From positions 656,455-720,454 of the forward strand of contig SIJG01000060.1 of assembly GCA_023374025.1 (NCBI GenBank): 64,000 nucleotides of DNA, read 5' to 3'. Positions 11,138-24,700 of this stretch are shown one piece after another. The notes beneath the pieces were generated by a model. The model did not search any database. It was given only the letters and a program-made list of their open reading frames with translations, and was not told where the DNA came from. The number at the start of each line of letters is the position of its first letter. The first letter of the stretch is position 1. The DNA comes from Heterodera schachtii. Taxonomy: Eukaryota > Nematoda > Chromadorea > Rhabditida > Heteroderidae. The translations under genes were made by a program, and so were the position numbers.

Positions 11138-12797
11138 AGGAGCTCAATTCATAAATGAAATGAATATTCATATTATCTGATTTTAGATTTAAAATTTTTA
11201 TCATTTTTTTAATTAAATTCACTTAGTCAATCGTGAAAAGACATATTTTAATCGTTAATAATGGAATTGAAAAAACAGGTTACTCGGGACTTTTGGCCTA
11301 AAAACGTCACGGTTATACATGCTCAGTGTTGTTAATTTATTCTGTTGGATAATGGACCACCAATTATCGATTATATTTTTCCCTTCTTTCCTTCTCCCAT
11401 TGTCTCTCCCTCTGCCCTCTTGACCAGCCCCATAAATATGTCTCCCTTTCCCCCACTCAGGGCATTCTCCCATTCATTCCACCATTTCATTATTTATTCC
11501 TGCTGTCCTCCTCCATATTTATTTGTTAAATAAATTATTTATTTATTATTTGACAACATTTGGATTTGGTCTTCGGCCAAACATTTTATTGTTGTAGTGC
11601 ATACACAACATATTCATCTTGAACTACACAAAAACAATTGGTTGGCAACATTATTGAGTTATGTACTCTTTTCACTTTATTTTTTTACTAAGGGTACCAA
11701 GGAATAACTTGTCTAAGCTTGACCTATTGAACAGATCAATAAAATTGATCGATAAAACTTGTATGATGTTCAATCACGAGAATAGTAGTGCCAATTAGGT
11801 ATCTTTTAATTTGGTGAATCTTTTTGCCACCATCTCTTTTATGAAGTGAAAATAAATTAATTGTATCTTCATTATGATGTTATTATTGTCATGTCATTTT
11901 TGCTGGTTTTGTTAACAAAGTTTTTGTTGTTGAGTTTTTGTTTGAACTTTTCATGTGGGCTAAAATAAAATATTTTTAAATTGCATAATTCACGCTAGAG
12001 TTCCCGGATCGCCGTCCCAAATCCGAATTCTTTTTGAGTATCCCGATCCGACTTTTTTAATCATTTTTCCGGTACTAATTCATATTTTTTAGCTATTCGA
12101 AAAAGATAAATGAGAATTTTTTCAAATGTGTTTAAGTTTCTAGAGCGGAGCTCGAGATTTTCGTTTTCCAGTTGATAAATTTCCCTTGTATTTGGTGCCG
12201 AGATTAATTCTCGGCACAGTTTCCCCCAGGCGGGGATGTCTTCGACGGAATGCCCTCCTCGCCCCCGGGTCCACCCATTCCATCCCCTCACTAATTTATC
12301 ATTATTCCATTTTTTTTATCAATCCGTCTCTCTTTGTTATTTATGCCTCTCCGACACGATATAAACTTCACATTTCTCTTTCACTCCGTCAATAATTCCC
12401 CGCGGGAATGAAAGTGTCAACCTAAACAAAACGGAAATCAAAGCCGTACTTTTTATGGAATAAATTTGTCGGACGACGATCATAAATTACAAAACAATTT
12501 AATCAAAAAAAAGACCAACCGGATTTTCAAATTTGGAGCACATATTTTTGCACATTTTTTGGCATTTTTTGGGTTTTTATCACATATTTCAGCATTTTTT
12601 AGCATTTATTTTGCCTAATACATATTTCAGGTTTTTAGCACATAAAAATCCGTCTCAATTTATGAAGTAAAAATAAATTAATTGTGCCTTCAGTAAAAGA
12701 AAAACGAATCTTCAAAAAAATAAATGACAAAAAAAAAAAAAAATTAATTTATTGAATGACATAAATTAATAATAATAAAAAAATATCTTATTCTTTT
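11138..12797. other. Intergenic stretch with two dispersed repeats
   Basis: No gene seen. About 11930-12205 resembles 16600-16925 in the next gene's intron (shared 'gggctaaaataaaat', 'gagctcgagattttcg', 'gccgagattaa'). About 12205-12482 is the inverse of 735-1025. Adjacent placement of both suggests they are parts of one element. Three transcription units surround it: the RING gene ends just to the left and the large minus-strand gene ends at 12798, so the two genes converge here. Confidence 0.55.
12205..12482 (-). repeat. Inverted copy of the dispersed repeat at 735-1025
   Basis: It reads as the reverse complement of 735-1025, from CAGTTTCCCCCAGGCGGGGA to the 'aataaatttgtcggacgacg' end, with small indels. 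A gene on the plus strand of one copy would lie on the minus strand of the other; no frame is conserved between them. Confidence 0.7.
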
Positions 12798-15700
12798 TTA
12801 TCTTTTTCCCACTGCGACTGGACAACAAATTCTGAATGTCGAATCGGCGGCCGGCAAACAGTCGGTGCCGGGCGGACAGCGCAACGGTGTCCAAACTTCG
12901 CCGTCTTCGCCGGCACATGCAATCACCATGTTGGCCGAGTCACGGATGGCGGCACGTTTTGAGCAAAATGTTAGCACTTCAATTTTATATTAAAAAAAAT
13001 AACTTTTATAAATTGGGATAAATTAAAATTCTCATAGAAGTTCAATTTTATTTTAAAACTCTTATAAAAAGAGGAAAAATTCAAATTCGCTATTATTGGT
13101 CGTTCTTTTTTTTTTGGCTTATTAGCTTAATTTTGTCAGAAATTAGAGACACTTTCTTTAAAAATATTTATGTAATTAATTCTGCAAAAAAAAATAAATA
13201 AAATAATGGAAAATTCAGAATTTTGAAAAAATCTTTTAAATCAAATAAGCATTGAAATATTTTCAGGTTAAGTTAGTCCTGTACCGGCGTGTATGCCTAT
13301 AAAATTTACCTGTTTCACGCTGTCTTGAGTTCCCATTTGGCATCCGGTAAAACTTGGCAATGTCATACGGTGTTGTGGCCACGCGTTGGTACGGTGGCAC
13401 TACCGTACTCCTTGTTGTCATCCAAAACTCTTCGCTATTAGTTGTACTGCTGAGTTCTGGACTTGTACTTGTTGGAAATGATGATAATGATGTTGTCGTC
13501 GATGGAGTTGTAAATGTACTAATTCTTCTTCGGTTTGATCGTACTCTTTGGCCTTGTGCTGTAAAAAAAACATTTTTTATTTGAAAAAATGAATAAAATT
13601 ATTTTGGATTATTAAAATATTTTTTAAAAATTTAAAAAGCACATGATGTTTTGAAATGTATTTTAAAGTATTTATTAAATTTTTAAACTTTTTCGGACTC
13701 TTTGGCCTTGTATCTTCAAAAAAACATTTTTTTTAAATAAAATGATTTTGGATTATTAAAATTTTTAAAACATTGGTTTTTATAAATCTTTTAAAGGATT
13801 TATTAAATTTTGCGCACTTTTATAGAAAAATTCTGCAAAATTACCCAACAAAAAATCAAAATTGAAATGGAAAATTAAACATTTTGAATATTCAATTAAT
13901 TTCACCCAATTTTTACCATTCTGTGATGTCGCAAGCATTTCAACTGAAGATGTTTCCATTGTACTGCTTTCTGTTGATGTCAATGATGCCAAATTTTCAC
14001 TTTCAATTTCTTTTAAAAATAAATATTAATTTTAATTAAAATATTTAAAATTAAATTGCACTTTTATCATCCTCCACATCAAAGGACGAAGATTTGGCCA
14101 CATCTGTGGCCCCATCGTCCATCAGCACCAACGATTGTTCAACATCCTTTTGCTCAAATTTGAAATCATTTGTCTCCCCAATGTATGGCATTGTGTCACT
14201 TTCTCTCCCATCTGAATGCCCCAAATATATTTGGCATTATAAAATTTAAAAAATTTCGTGAATTTTGCCTGGCATTAGCATTGGTCGATTGAATGGCGGC
14301 AAATACAAAGGCTGGCCATCCTTTTGCATGATGTCACGGTCTAATTTAAAAATTATTTAAATCCTCGTTTGGGGCTTCCGTGAGTAGAAATTTTTAAAAC
14401 TCCAGCAAAAAACAATAATGAGACCCAAAAAAACACTAGAAAAAATTCTCGAATTGAGCAAAAAAAAAGGAAATTTTTTTTGAGAAATTAAAAAAATATT
14501 ATATATAATTTGTCTGCTTTTTTGGAGTTTTTGAAAATATCTAATTGCGTATTTCTTAAAATATAACCCACCCCCTATATTAGAGCCATCCCCGGAAACC
14601 AAAACGCCCTCGGGGGCTCTTTTTATGAAATACGGTAATCAAATAAAAATAAAATTAACTAAAAATATTTTAATATAAAAATTTGTGGCTTTACCTTTTG
14701 CTACTTTTTCACCTTCATCGTGCTGCTTTTCATTTCTAACATTTTCTTCATCGTCGCTGGACTGTTGTTGTTTTGGAAATGATGCATCAACGACTATGAA
14801 AATTATTAGCCAAATTAAATTTTAAAAATTAATTAATTAAAATTCACTTGGCTTTCGTCGAATTTCTTTTTCAAATGGACTCTTTGCATCAAAACGACTT
14901 TCAATTCTTTCAGCTTTATTTTGACGAGCATTAATTGCTTAAAAACAAAGATAAAATTTGAAACTTTATTTCCTAATTTTTTATTACATTAGATAATCAA
15001 ATGGGTGTAGACATTATTACTAATATTAATTGTTATACAAATTAATATAATTAAAAATATATAATTAATTTTTTATGAAATTAAAATATTAAATGGGCGT
15101 AGAAATTATTAATTAAATTAATAATTGTATTTATTATTAGAAAACAAATTTATATGTAATAATTTCTTGTATAAATAATATATGTTATTAATTAGTTAAA
15201 CATAATTAATTATGATTAATGCCAAATTAGCTTTGCTAATTAATTAATTAATTAATTTCTTTCACCAATGGGAGTTGTTGTTGTAATTATTTGCTCAGTT
15301 GTTGTTTCTTCCTCTGTTTGTGGTTGTTGTTGTTGTTGTTCTGCTGGTTCACTTTCAACATTATTAACTCGTCTCCTTGATTCCTATTTTGGAAATAATT
15401 TATATTTATTTTTATAAATTATAAAAATTTGTCTGACTTCATAGAAAAATTCCAAAAAAAAAATAAAAATTTTTTTATTAAAAATGCGTAAATATTTTGG
15501 AAAAGTTTTTTCCTTACGGCGCTGCCTGTCGGTCTCTTATTTTTCATCTGCTTTTTTTGACAAAATTTGATTTAAATCTTAATAAAATTTCAAGATTCCA
15601 AGACGGTGCCTTTCGGATGTAGTCTAAATTGCCGCCATACCTTTCAATAATTAAAAAAATAGTATTTTTTAAATGCCATTTTTGCCTGTTTCGGGTGCCA

Positions 15701-18700
15701 CAAACGCTCTGCTCTTTCCGCATCAAAAGGTGAAGCATCGGTCTCCTCATCTGGCAATAAACCACCTACTTGTCCAATTGCTAATGATGGCACTTGGCCA
15801 CGTCGTAAGGGAAAAACGCGACGCGGTGGCGCGTAATGTTGCTCTTCACCATGTTTGGGTTGGTGTGCCTTTTCGAGTTTTTTGCGCCTTCTGAAATTGC
15901 GGCAAAAATAATAATTTTCAGTTTTTTCTATTCAAAATTTTTCTGTTTTCTTCATTGTTTAATTTTGTCTTTAATAAAGTTAATAAATAACTTATAATTA
16001 TTATTTTAAAAAAGAACTAAGATTTAAAAAAAAAAAGATAAATTTTTGAAGAAAAAAGAAGAAACTCTAAAGTAAAACATAAATTAAAAAAATAAAATAA
16101 AAAACTTTTTAAATTTTTAAAAAAGTAAATAAAAAATATATATATATATAATTTCATAAAAAAAAATTTTTTTTTATTAAAAAAGTTTGTTCAAGAATTG
16201 ATAAAAAATTAATATCGATATATATGAAACTACAAACTACATAAAACTTTCTGCAATTAAAAATTTAATCGTTTATTTATTTCTGAAATAATAGTGCTGA
16301 ATATCCTTACAGTTTAGTTTAAAAATTAAAAATAAATTGAAATATCTTCTGGCATTTCAACGTGGGCGTATTAAATTGGGATTTTAAAATTATTAATATG
16401 CCACCTGCTCATTGATTAGCATTACCTAGTCGAGGTTAGCACTCGTCGTCCCCCCGAAGGTGCCGAAGTTGGCCTCGGCACTTCCGTCGTAATTTCTGGC
16501 ACTTCATTTGCCTCTTCTGTGTGTTCATCCTCATCTGCTGAGCTTGGTAATGATGTTGTTGCTGTTGTCATTTTTAAAGTTTTTGATGTTGAATTTTTAT
16601 TTGAATTTTTAATGAGGGCTAAAATAAAATTCTATATTTAATAATTACATCGGAGTTCCGACCAATTCACGAGTCCCGAAACCCCAACATTTTTGTGGTC
16701 CCGAATCACATAAACAGACTGAAGTTTTTCGGAATTGTCAGGGTGGGAAGGACAGGAATTTTTTAATTATTTTAGGGAAAATTCGAAATTTTTTGACTAT
16801 TCGAAAAGATAAATGAAAATTTTTCAAATGAAACACGAATGTTTAAGTTTCAAGGGCCCAGCTCGAGATTCTCGTTTTCAAGTAGATAAATTCACTTGTA
16901 TTTGTGCCGAGATTAACTCGTCAGTCGGTTCACGAAACTTTAAAATTTAACTCTTGAACACCACCAAAATCTTGGATTCGGGACTGGGCATTGGGGAAAT
17001 CCCGAAAAATCATTTTACATTTTCCATAATCAGGCAATTGTGGTAATTGGGTGCCAATTGTTGTGTTCCGTCGTTTGGATGATGAAGGTGGTGGCGATGG
17101 GAAAGCATCAAATGGTGGCAAATCGGCTGGGGCCGGGGGTAACTTAAAATTAAAAAATAATTTTAAATATTTAAAAATTAATTTGATTTTTACTTCCTCG
17201 TCAAGAATTGTTTCTTCCGACAGCTCTTTTGCAGGCTGGGAATGTTCAGTTTTTGGCAAATTCACTGCTCCTGTGCCGAAAATGTCCTCTGTTGTAAGCG
17301 GTTGATGATTTTGTGTGCCATCATTTTTCTGAAAAATTTATTTATTTTATTTACCGTATTTCCTATAATATACACTCCCCCCCCTGTATTAGAGCCCCCC
17401 TATTTGAAGGGTTGAGAAATAGAACCCCAGGGGGGGGGGACTATATTTCAGGACACACGACATACATACGGTATGTGCCGAAATACAAATTCCCAGTTCG
17501 GTAAAATGACAAATGTCCGAAAAGAATAACGGTAAAACCAGTTACTGTTACCGGTGTCAAAATTCCGAAACTTTTACAGGATGTATGTATACGGTACCTC
17601 TACCAGATTTCAATCGCTAATTTGACTCTTTGTTTCAGTTTTATAGTAGTTTTAATAATTTTTCTTTTAAAGTTCACACTTTGTTTTTCTTTCGTCCTCG
17701 GCGTTTTTTGTCATTTTTCCTCCGTTTTGGCGCTTCGCCAACATCATCCCTCAACATGACCAATCTGCGACTTGCGCCAATTTGAATTTGTCGGAGTGAT
17801 TTTTGACTTTCGGTCACATTCCACTCGGCTGACTTTGTGGCATTCTTAATTAATTCAACTTTAAAAAAATATCATAAAAAATTAATTTTGATTCATTTTG
17901 GTATTACATAATAATTAACTAATTAATTAACTAATGACAAATCAAATTAGAATTTCTCTCGCATTTACCCTTTCTTCATTTTCACTTTGTCGTGGTTTTT
18001 CCGGTATTTCTGCTTCATCGGTTGCTGTCATGTTGTTTAATTTTGTGAAAAATGCCTCATTTTTATCGACAGTAAAACTATCCTAAATTAAATTGCTTAA
18101 AGTTAATTTATTTTAATTATGAACTAATTTAGAAATATTAATTTTATTTTACTCCAGTAGCCATATGGTAGGTAGGTTGGCTATGTGGTTTAAATAATTA
18201 ATATTCTATTCAGCCCAGACCCAAGCAATAATTTTTTTATGATTTTAAACATTTAAATTTTATACATTTTTTTGGAAATCCATTTTCTCAGGTCCTCTTC
18301 CTAAAAAATAAAATAAATAAAATTTCAATTTCTTTATATTTAATTTACCCGATTTTTCGGTCAAAATTTTAATTGGCATTTTAATTTGATCATTTCTTTC
18401 CAGGTTTATGTCAATTCCATTTTGTGACTCGGCCATATGTTTTTCAATTGCACTTAATTATTTAAAAAATGCATTTGAAAATTTAATTTTTATTTCAAAT
18501 AAATACCTACCTCATCATGCTCTCAGCAAATTCTCTGCTGTTTTTGTCAAAATTTTCTTCTGATTTTTTGATGCTTGACAAAGGCTTAATTTGGAAAAAA
18601 AAATTAATTTCAAAAAAAAATAATAAAGATTAATTTAAAGAATTTAATTTAATTTCTCACTTTTCCATTCTCGTCTGTTATTGGGAACATCATTGTTTCA

Positions 18701-21700
18701 ACATTGAACTTTTCTTCTGTAGGCCCGTCATTTCCTTGAGCGATTTTAACACCATGTGCCACGGCATTACTGTGCCGAGATGGTGGTCGAGGAATATTGA
18801 CAATTGAACCATTCGAAATATGCGCATCAACGATGGCATTTTTGCTTTCTTAATTGGGTTTTGAATTGAATTTAATTTAAATGTCAGAAATTAATTCGTG
18901 ATCTGACATTTTATAAAGTGCCATCATGTGTATTTTGTTTAATAAAATTCTTTTTTTGAAATAAATTTGATAGCCTAAATATTTTTTAAAAATGACGAAA
19001 TTTTTGAATTTTGCATTACATAGAATTAGGTTAAAAATTTTTGAAGTGTGCCATTATTTTAAATTTGTTTATTTATTTTTTGTATTAGCTCCAGGCTGCA
19101 CTCAATTACGGATTACGGCCTTTTTGGACCCAGTTTTTACGGGTTTCCGTACTTGAAAAAATCGTCTAATTACGGCGGATTACGGATTTCCGTAATTGAA
19201 AACCCAGTTACGTGCAGCCCTGATCCACTTAAATGTCATCAATCTGTTCAACAGGAATGGTATTAAATCACACCTGGTCCATGTTGTAATTCTGTGCCAT
19301 TTTCAATCGGCTTAATGTTTAATTGGCGTATTGGCTTTCTGATCACCCTGCTCATGCTCATCACCAATTGCAATTGATCTGTCTGATCTCCCAGCGCTTC
19401 TTGATCAGTCCCATTTTGTTTTCCAAACTGATCATTAAGCTTCTTCTGTTCATCAACATTCCGTTCTTTTTGAAGTTTGACACTTTGTTCAATGGCATTT
19501 TCCTGTTGTTGTTCTACAACTACTGCTCCATTTTCATGGATTTTGGTTTGATTATCATGCCGTCCTTCAATTGTCACATTTTCGTCATTTTCTGACCCAT
19601 TATTTTGCTGGATTTCTTGAATAAATTGGCCCATTTGGATGGCATTTTGATTGGCATTGCCCTGTCCTTGCTGTACTGCTCCAATTTGTTGCTGTTGTCC
19701 TCCTTCCCTGTCCAATTTTTCGCCAATTTCTTCCTCCTCATTCACTTGGGTTGGCCACAACAATGAGTGCACAACATGGAAATTTGGTGCCGGTTTATGT
19801 CCATTTTGTCCTGTTCTGCCCTTGATTTTCGGCTTTGCCACTACCACTGGGTTTTCTGTTACGGGCTCTCCAAACAGAATTTGATGCATAGGATCATTGC
19901 TGATGATGTCACCACCATTTTCTTGCCGTCCTTCAACAATTGTTGCTGCGTGTTCATCGACAGATTGTTGTTGCTGTACTGCTTGAATTTTTAGTGGCTG
20001 GTTGTTGTGCTGCTCCGTCTCATTGTGCTGCTGGTTTTCTATTTTTTGTTCACCCTTTTTGTCCACAATTTTTTCACTTTTCTGTTGTTTTTTTGTTGCT
20101 TGTTCAGTTACAGCTTGAACATGTTGCGTTTGCTGCTCATTTTCAGCTGTTTTTTGTGCTTCAGTTTGATTTTTTGCAGCAAAATCAGTGAAATTTTGTT
20201 GCATTTCACTGTTGTTCTCAGTTTCATTTAATGTTACCATTTTCCCAGACATTAGGGGGAGAACCCATTGTGGTAGTGGAGCTTCAGTGTTTGTATCAAC
20301 CTAAAAATGATTTTTTTTTTTTTTATTAAAATGAAATTTTTTTTCTTTTTCTTTCACATTAAAATTTTTTTTTAATGAATCACAAAACATTAAAATATAA
20401 TACATTTAAATTTAACATTAAATTTATTTTAATTATCTTGATAAACCCCCATCCCGATTTGGGATTGGAGTTAAGATAATCCCAAAAAATTGGCATTTTG
20501 TAAGGGAAGAAACAAATTTTCTAATTCATATTGTTTTTTATTTTATGCCAAAAATTTTTTTTTGTTTTGAACTGTCTGCAAATTTTGATTTAATTCTTTT
20601 AATTACTGTACAAAATTCAAATTAATTTATTGATGAATATTAATCAAAATTCACCACCTGTATCCCTTTCTCAATTTTCCTGATCAAATCCACCCGTTCC
20701 TGAATTGCAATTTCGGCCATTTGGCGTTCTCGATCAGCATTGATCTGTGGCCCAATTGGTTCGCCAACTTTTGGTGGCAACAAAGTGACCGTCATTTCGC
20801 GTAAGCCTTTGCGCCGAATCAGCAATGTGCTGTGTGGCATTGTCAATTTGGATCCACGCGTGGAAAAGCCTAAAAATTTAGAAACAATCAAAGACTAATA
20901 AAAAAATTTTTAAAAAATATCGTAAAAAATAAACATATTGTAAATGAGTTTACTGTAAGCCTACAATCGCATTTTACGGTCACCTTAATAAAAGTAGCTT
21001 AAAGAAAGTTAGAGATTCTTGATTGTGTTTGCACCTTTTATAACATGGAAAGATAGGTCATTCCGGCCACGCGGTTGCTTTTTGTCCCAGTTTTGTTCAT
21101 GTACAATTTGAACAGGTTGACTACTGTAGCCAGTTGTAGCAAACGGCTTTACAGTAACCACATGCTGTAGCTCTTGTCGTTGATGCTGTTGTGGTTGTAC
21201 GTCTTGAATTTGTGGAGCGGTTGTTATTTTCTGTAATTGTTCTGCCGCGATTGGTCCCTGTCCTTCCGCATGATCATCAGCATGTTCATGTTTTTCATTA
21301 GCATTTTGATCAATTTTCTGATCATTTTCATTGTTCCTTTCTTCCAACACTTTTTCATTCGTAGCTCGCTGCTCTTCAGTTTGATCTTCTTGGTTATTTT
21401 TCTGATCATTTCTTTGTTTTGGTTGTTGATTAACTTCAACATTTTTCTTCTGATCACGTTTATGATCAGGACCGTTATTCTTTTGATCGGTTGTCTCTTT
21501 GTTTACCGGTCCTTCCACTTCAACTTTCTCCAGTAGATCAATTTTCTGTTCTTGCATATTCTGATCAATTTCTCGTTTCGGCTGATCTGTTATTTGATTG
21601 TTTGCTGATCGCTGCTCATCAGATTGCTCTCGGTGTTCACTTTTCTGATCAGTCGATTCTTTATGCTGATCCGTCGTCTGATTGTTTGCTGTCCGATTCT

Positions 21701-24700
21701 CTTCAACTTTCTCCTGTAGATCATTTTTACGTTCTTCCATATTCTGATCTGATTCTCGATTCGGCTGATCCGTTATCTGCTCATAAGATTGCTCTCGTTG
21801 ATCACTTTTGTGATAAGTCCTTTCTTTATGCAGATCAGTCATCTGATTGTTTGTTGTCAGCTTCTCATCAATTTGATCACGTTGATCACTTTTCCGTTCT
21901 TTCATATCCTGCTGATCAGTGCGTTGTGTTTTCTCTTCAATTTTCTGTTCATTTGCTGTTGATCGTTGTTCTTCTTGATGAACCTTTTGATCATTTTCAT
22001 TCAACTCCTTTTTGTCGAGTTTCTGATCACTTCTCTGATCAGTGTGATTTGATGAAGCTTTTTCCTGATCAGATTGATCATCAGTTTCATCATCCTCTTC
22101 TTCTTCACTAGCATTATCTTCATTTGATTGATCATCCTTGACTTTTTCATTTGAATTTTTGCCATTTTTGTCATTATTTGTCAAACTTTTATGCATTTCC
22201 GTTTTTTCTTGTTGTCTTTCATGTGCATTTGTATTTTTTTGTTCTTGTGCTGCTGTCACGGGTTGTCCATGGTGAAATGGATCGTCCATGTTCTCATGTT
22301 GTTCTGTTTGACCTTGTTTTTGCATTCGCTGTTCTTTCAAAATTTTCACGGTGCTGTTTTTAGTTTGTGGTTGCGTTGTAGGTACTGATTGGCCTCGATG
22401 AATCAATTGATTTCCATTTTGTTGATCTGCTTTTACAACATGAACACTTTTTTGTACAGTTTTTTGTCCTTGATTTTCCGTTTTCTGCTGTTGTTCAACT
22501 GGTTGTATATCAGGTTTTTCCGCTCTTTGTACTGCTTGATTTTGATGATTTTGATCATTCGGGTGTGTTTCTTGTATTATTTCTTGTTGATGATGTCCAA
22601 CACTTTCTGGCTTCTGTTTTTCAGTTCTTGGCACTGCTTTATGAATCTGATCACTCCCAAGTTGTTGTGATGCTTGATGATCAGCTATAATATTTCTTGT
22701 GTTCTGCTTTTCAGTACTTGGTACATCTTGGTTCTGATGAGTTGCTTGATAATCGGCTTCAACTTTTGTTGCGTTCCGCTTCTCGGTTTTTGGCACTGTT
22801 TGATGAATCTGATCACTCCCAAGTTGTTGTGACGCTTGATGATCAGGTCCATCATTTTGTACTGCTTCATTTTCATGATTTCGATCACTCCCAAGTTGTT
22901 GTGATGCTTGATGATCAACTCCAGCTTTTCTTGGATTTTGGTTTTCCGTTCTTTGTACTGCTTCATTTTCATGATTTTGATTACTTCCAATTTGTTGTTT
23001 TGATTGTTGACCAGGCCCAACATTTCTTGACTTTTGTTGCCCAGATTGTACCCAAAACTTTTGAGTTTCATCACGATTTTGTAGCACTTGGGCTTGTTGT
23101 TGCGGTTGTTTATCATGTACTGCTTGGTGTTGTTGACCACCATTTCCACGGTGAAATGGATCAACTCCAGTGCCCTCCTCCGATTGACGATGTTTGTCAT
23201 CACCAATTTGTGTTATTGTGGCATTGTGCCCAAATTGCCATTGCAACGGAGTCAATGGCAACGGTTGCAGTGAAACAACTTGTTGCGGAACGCCGCCATG
23301 TTGTTGCTGTTGCTGTTGTTGCGCAATTGGACGTGGCACAAATGTTCGATGGGTAGGACCAATCTCATCAACATGCAAAATTTCAACAGGAACAATCAAT
23401 TCTTCATCATATTCCTCCGCTGATGTGTGCTGAATAGTGAAATTCATTAGATTTTTTAAATTTAATTTAGGAAAAATTATTCGGCAAGATTATTTTTTGT
23501 TATATAAAAATATAAATATATCCTAATTTTAATTGAATTAAAATTCTGGTTTATTTTTCAATTGAAATAAAAAATTTTGGAATAAAAATGTGAATTTTTT
23601 GGCATCAAAATTAGCTCACTTATTATTAAACTAATTATTCGCTTAATTAAAGAGAAATTATTTTTCAGCAGTATATTTTTTGGATTTTTCTTGTTTAAAA
23701 GTGATTTTATAATTCATTAAAAAAAGAATTCTTTAAATTTATTTTCGGATAAATTATTTGTCATCATAATATTTTGTTAAAAATAATTATAAAAATATAA
23801 ATATATCCTAATTTTATTGAATTAAAATTCTGGTTTATTTTTCAATTAAAAAACAAAGTTTTTTTTTTTTGAAAATCAACAAATGAATTTTTTGGCATCA
23901 ATAATTAGCTAACTTATTATTAAACTAATTTTTCATATTTTTCAGCACTGTATTTTTGGATTTTTTTTAATATTAATTTTTATATTCATTAAAAAAACAA
24001 TTTTTTTAATTTATTTTCGGATAAATTATTCGTCATCATTATATTTTGTTAAAAATAAGTATAAGGGTATAATTTTTTATTAAATTAATTATTCGCTTTA
24101 ACTAATGATAAATTAATTTCCAGCTATTTTATATATTTTTTGGGGTTTTCTTTTTTATTAATTAATTTTTAATAATTAATTTTAAAAAATTATTGCTCCG
24201 GTTTGAAGTGTTGGATGCAACGGAGGTGCCAATGTTGGGTTTGCCGTTTGTATTGGAATTGGCACGTGTGCAACTGGGCCAATTGTGTTCAACTGATCAT
24301 CGTTTGGCCATTGGTATTTTTTGCGCAGTTTTGGATGGTTCAATATCGGATGGCCAGGAATTTCTTGAAAAAATAATTAAACAATTAAAATTTTTTTAGG
24401 TGCTACTTTAAAGCCATTTTCGAGTTATTAAGCCCTTATTTTTTGGATTATTTTTTATGTTTATAAATCCTAAATGAAAAATAACACTAATACACATATA
24501 TTTTTGTTCAAAAATCGCCATAAATAAAAAAAATCAATTTCACCTTCATCATTTTTGGTTAGCCACCAGCCAAAAGTGGTCGTCTGTGCCGTTGTGGTTA
24601 GTCGAGTTGTTGTCTTTGCCATTTCATCCATAATATCATCTGAATAATAATTATTTTAAAAATTTTATTTAAAGTTTTGTTACGAAATTTTGAAATTTCA

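Noticed and set aside
21237..23433. Long plus-strand reading frames opposite the Gln/Asn-rich exon (up to 219 residues)
   Set aside because: They are mirror frames of a CAA/CAG/GAT-rich coding exon on the minus strand, rich in Leu, Phe, His and Cys without domain or splice logic. The minus-strand exon fits the phase chain of a 29-exon gene.
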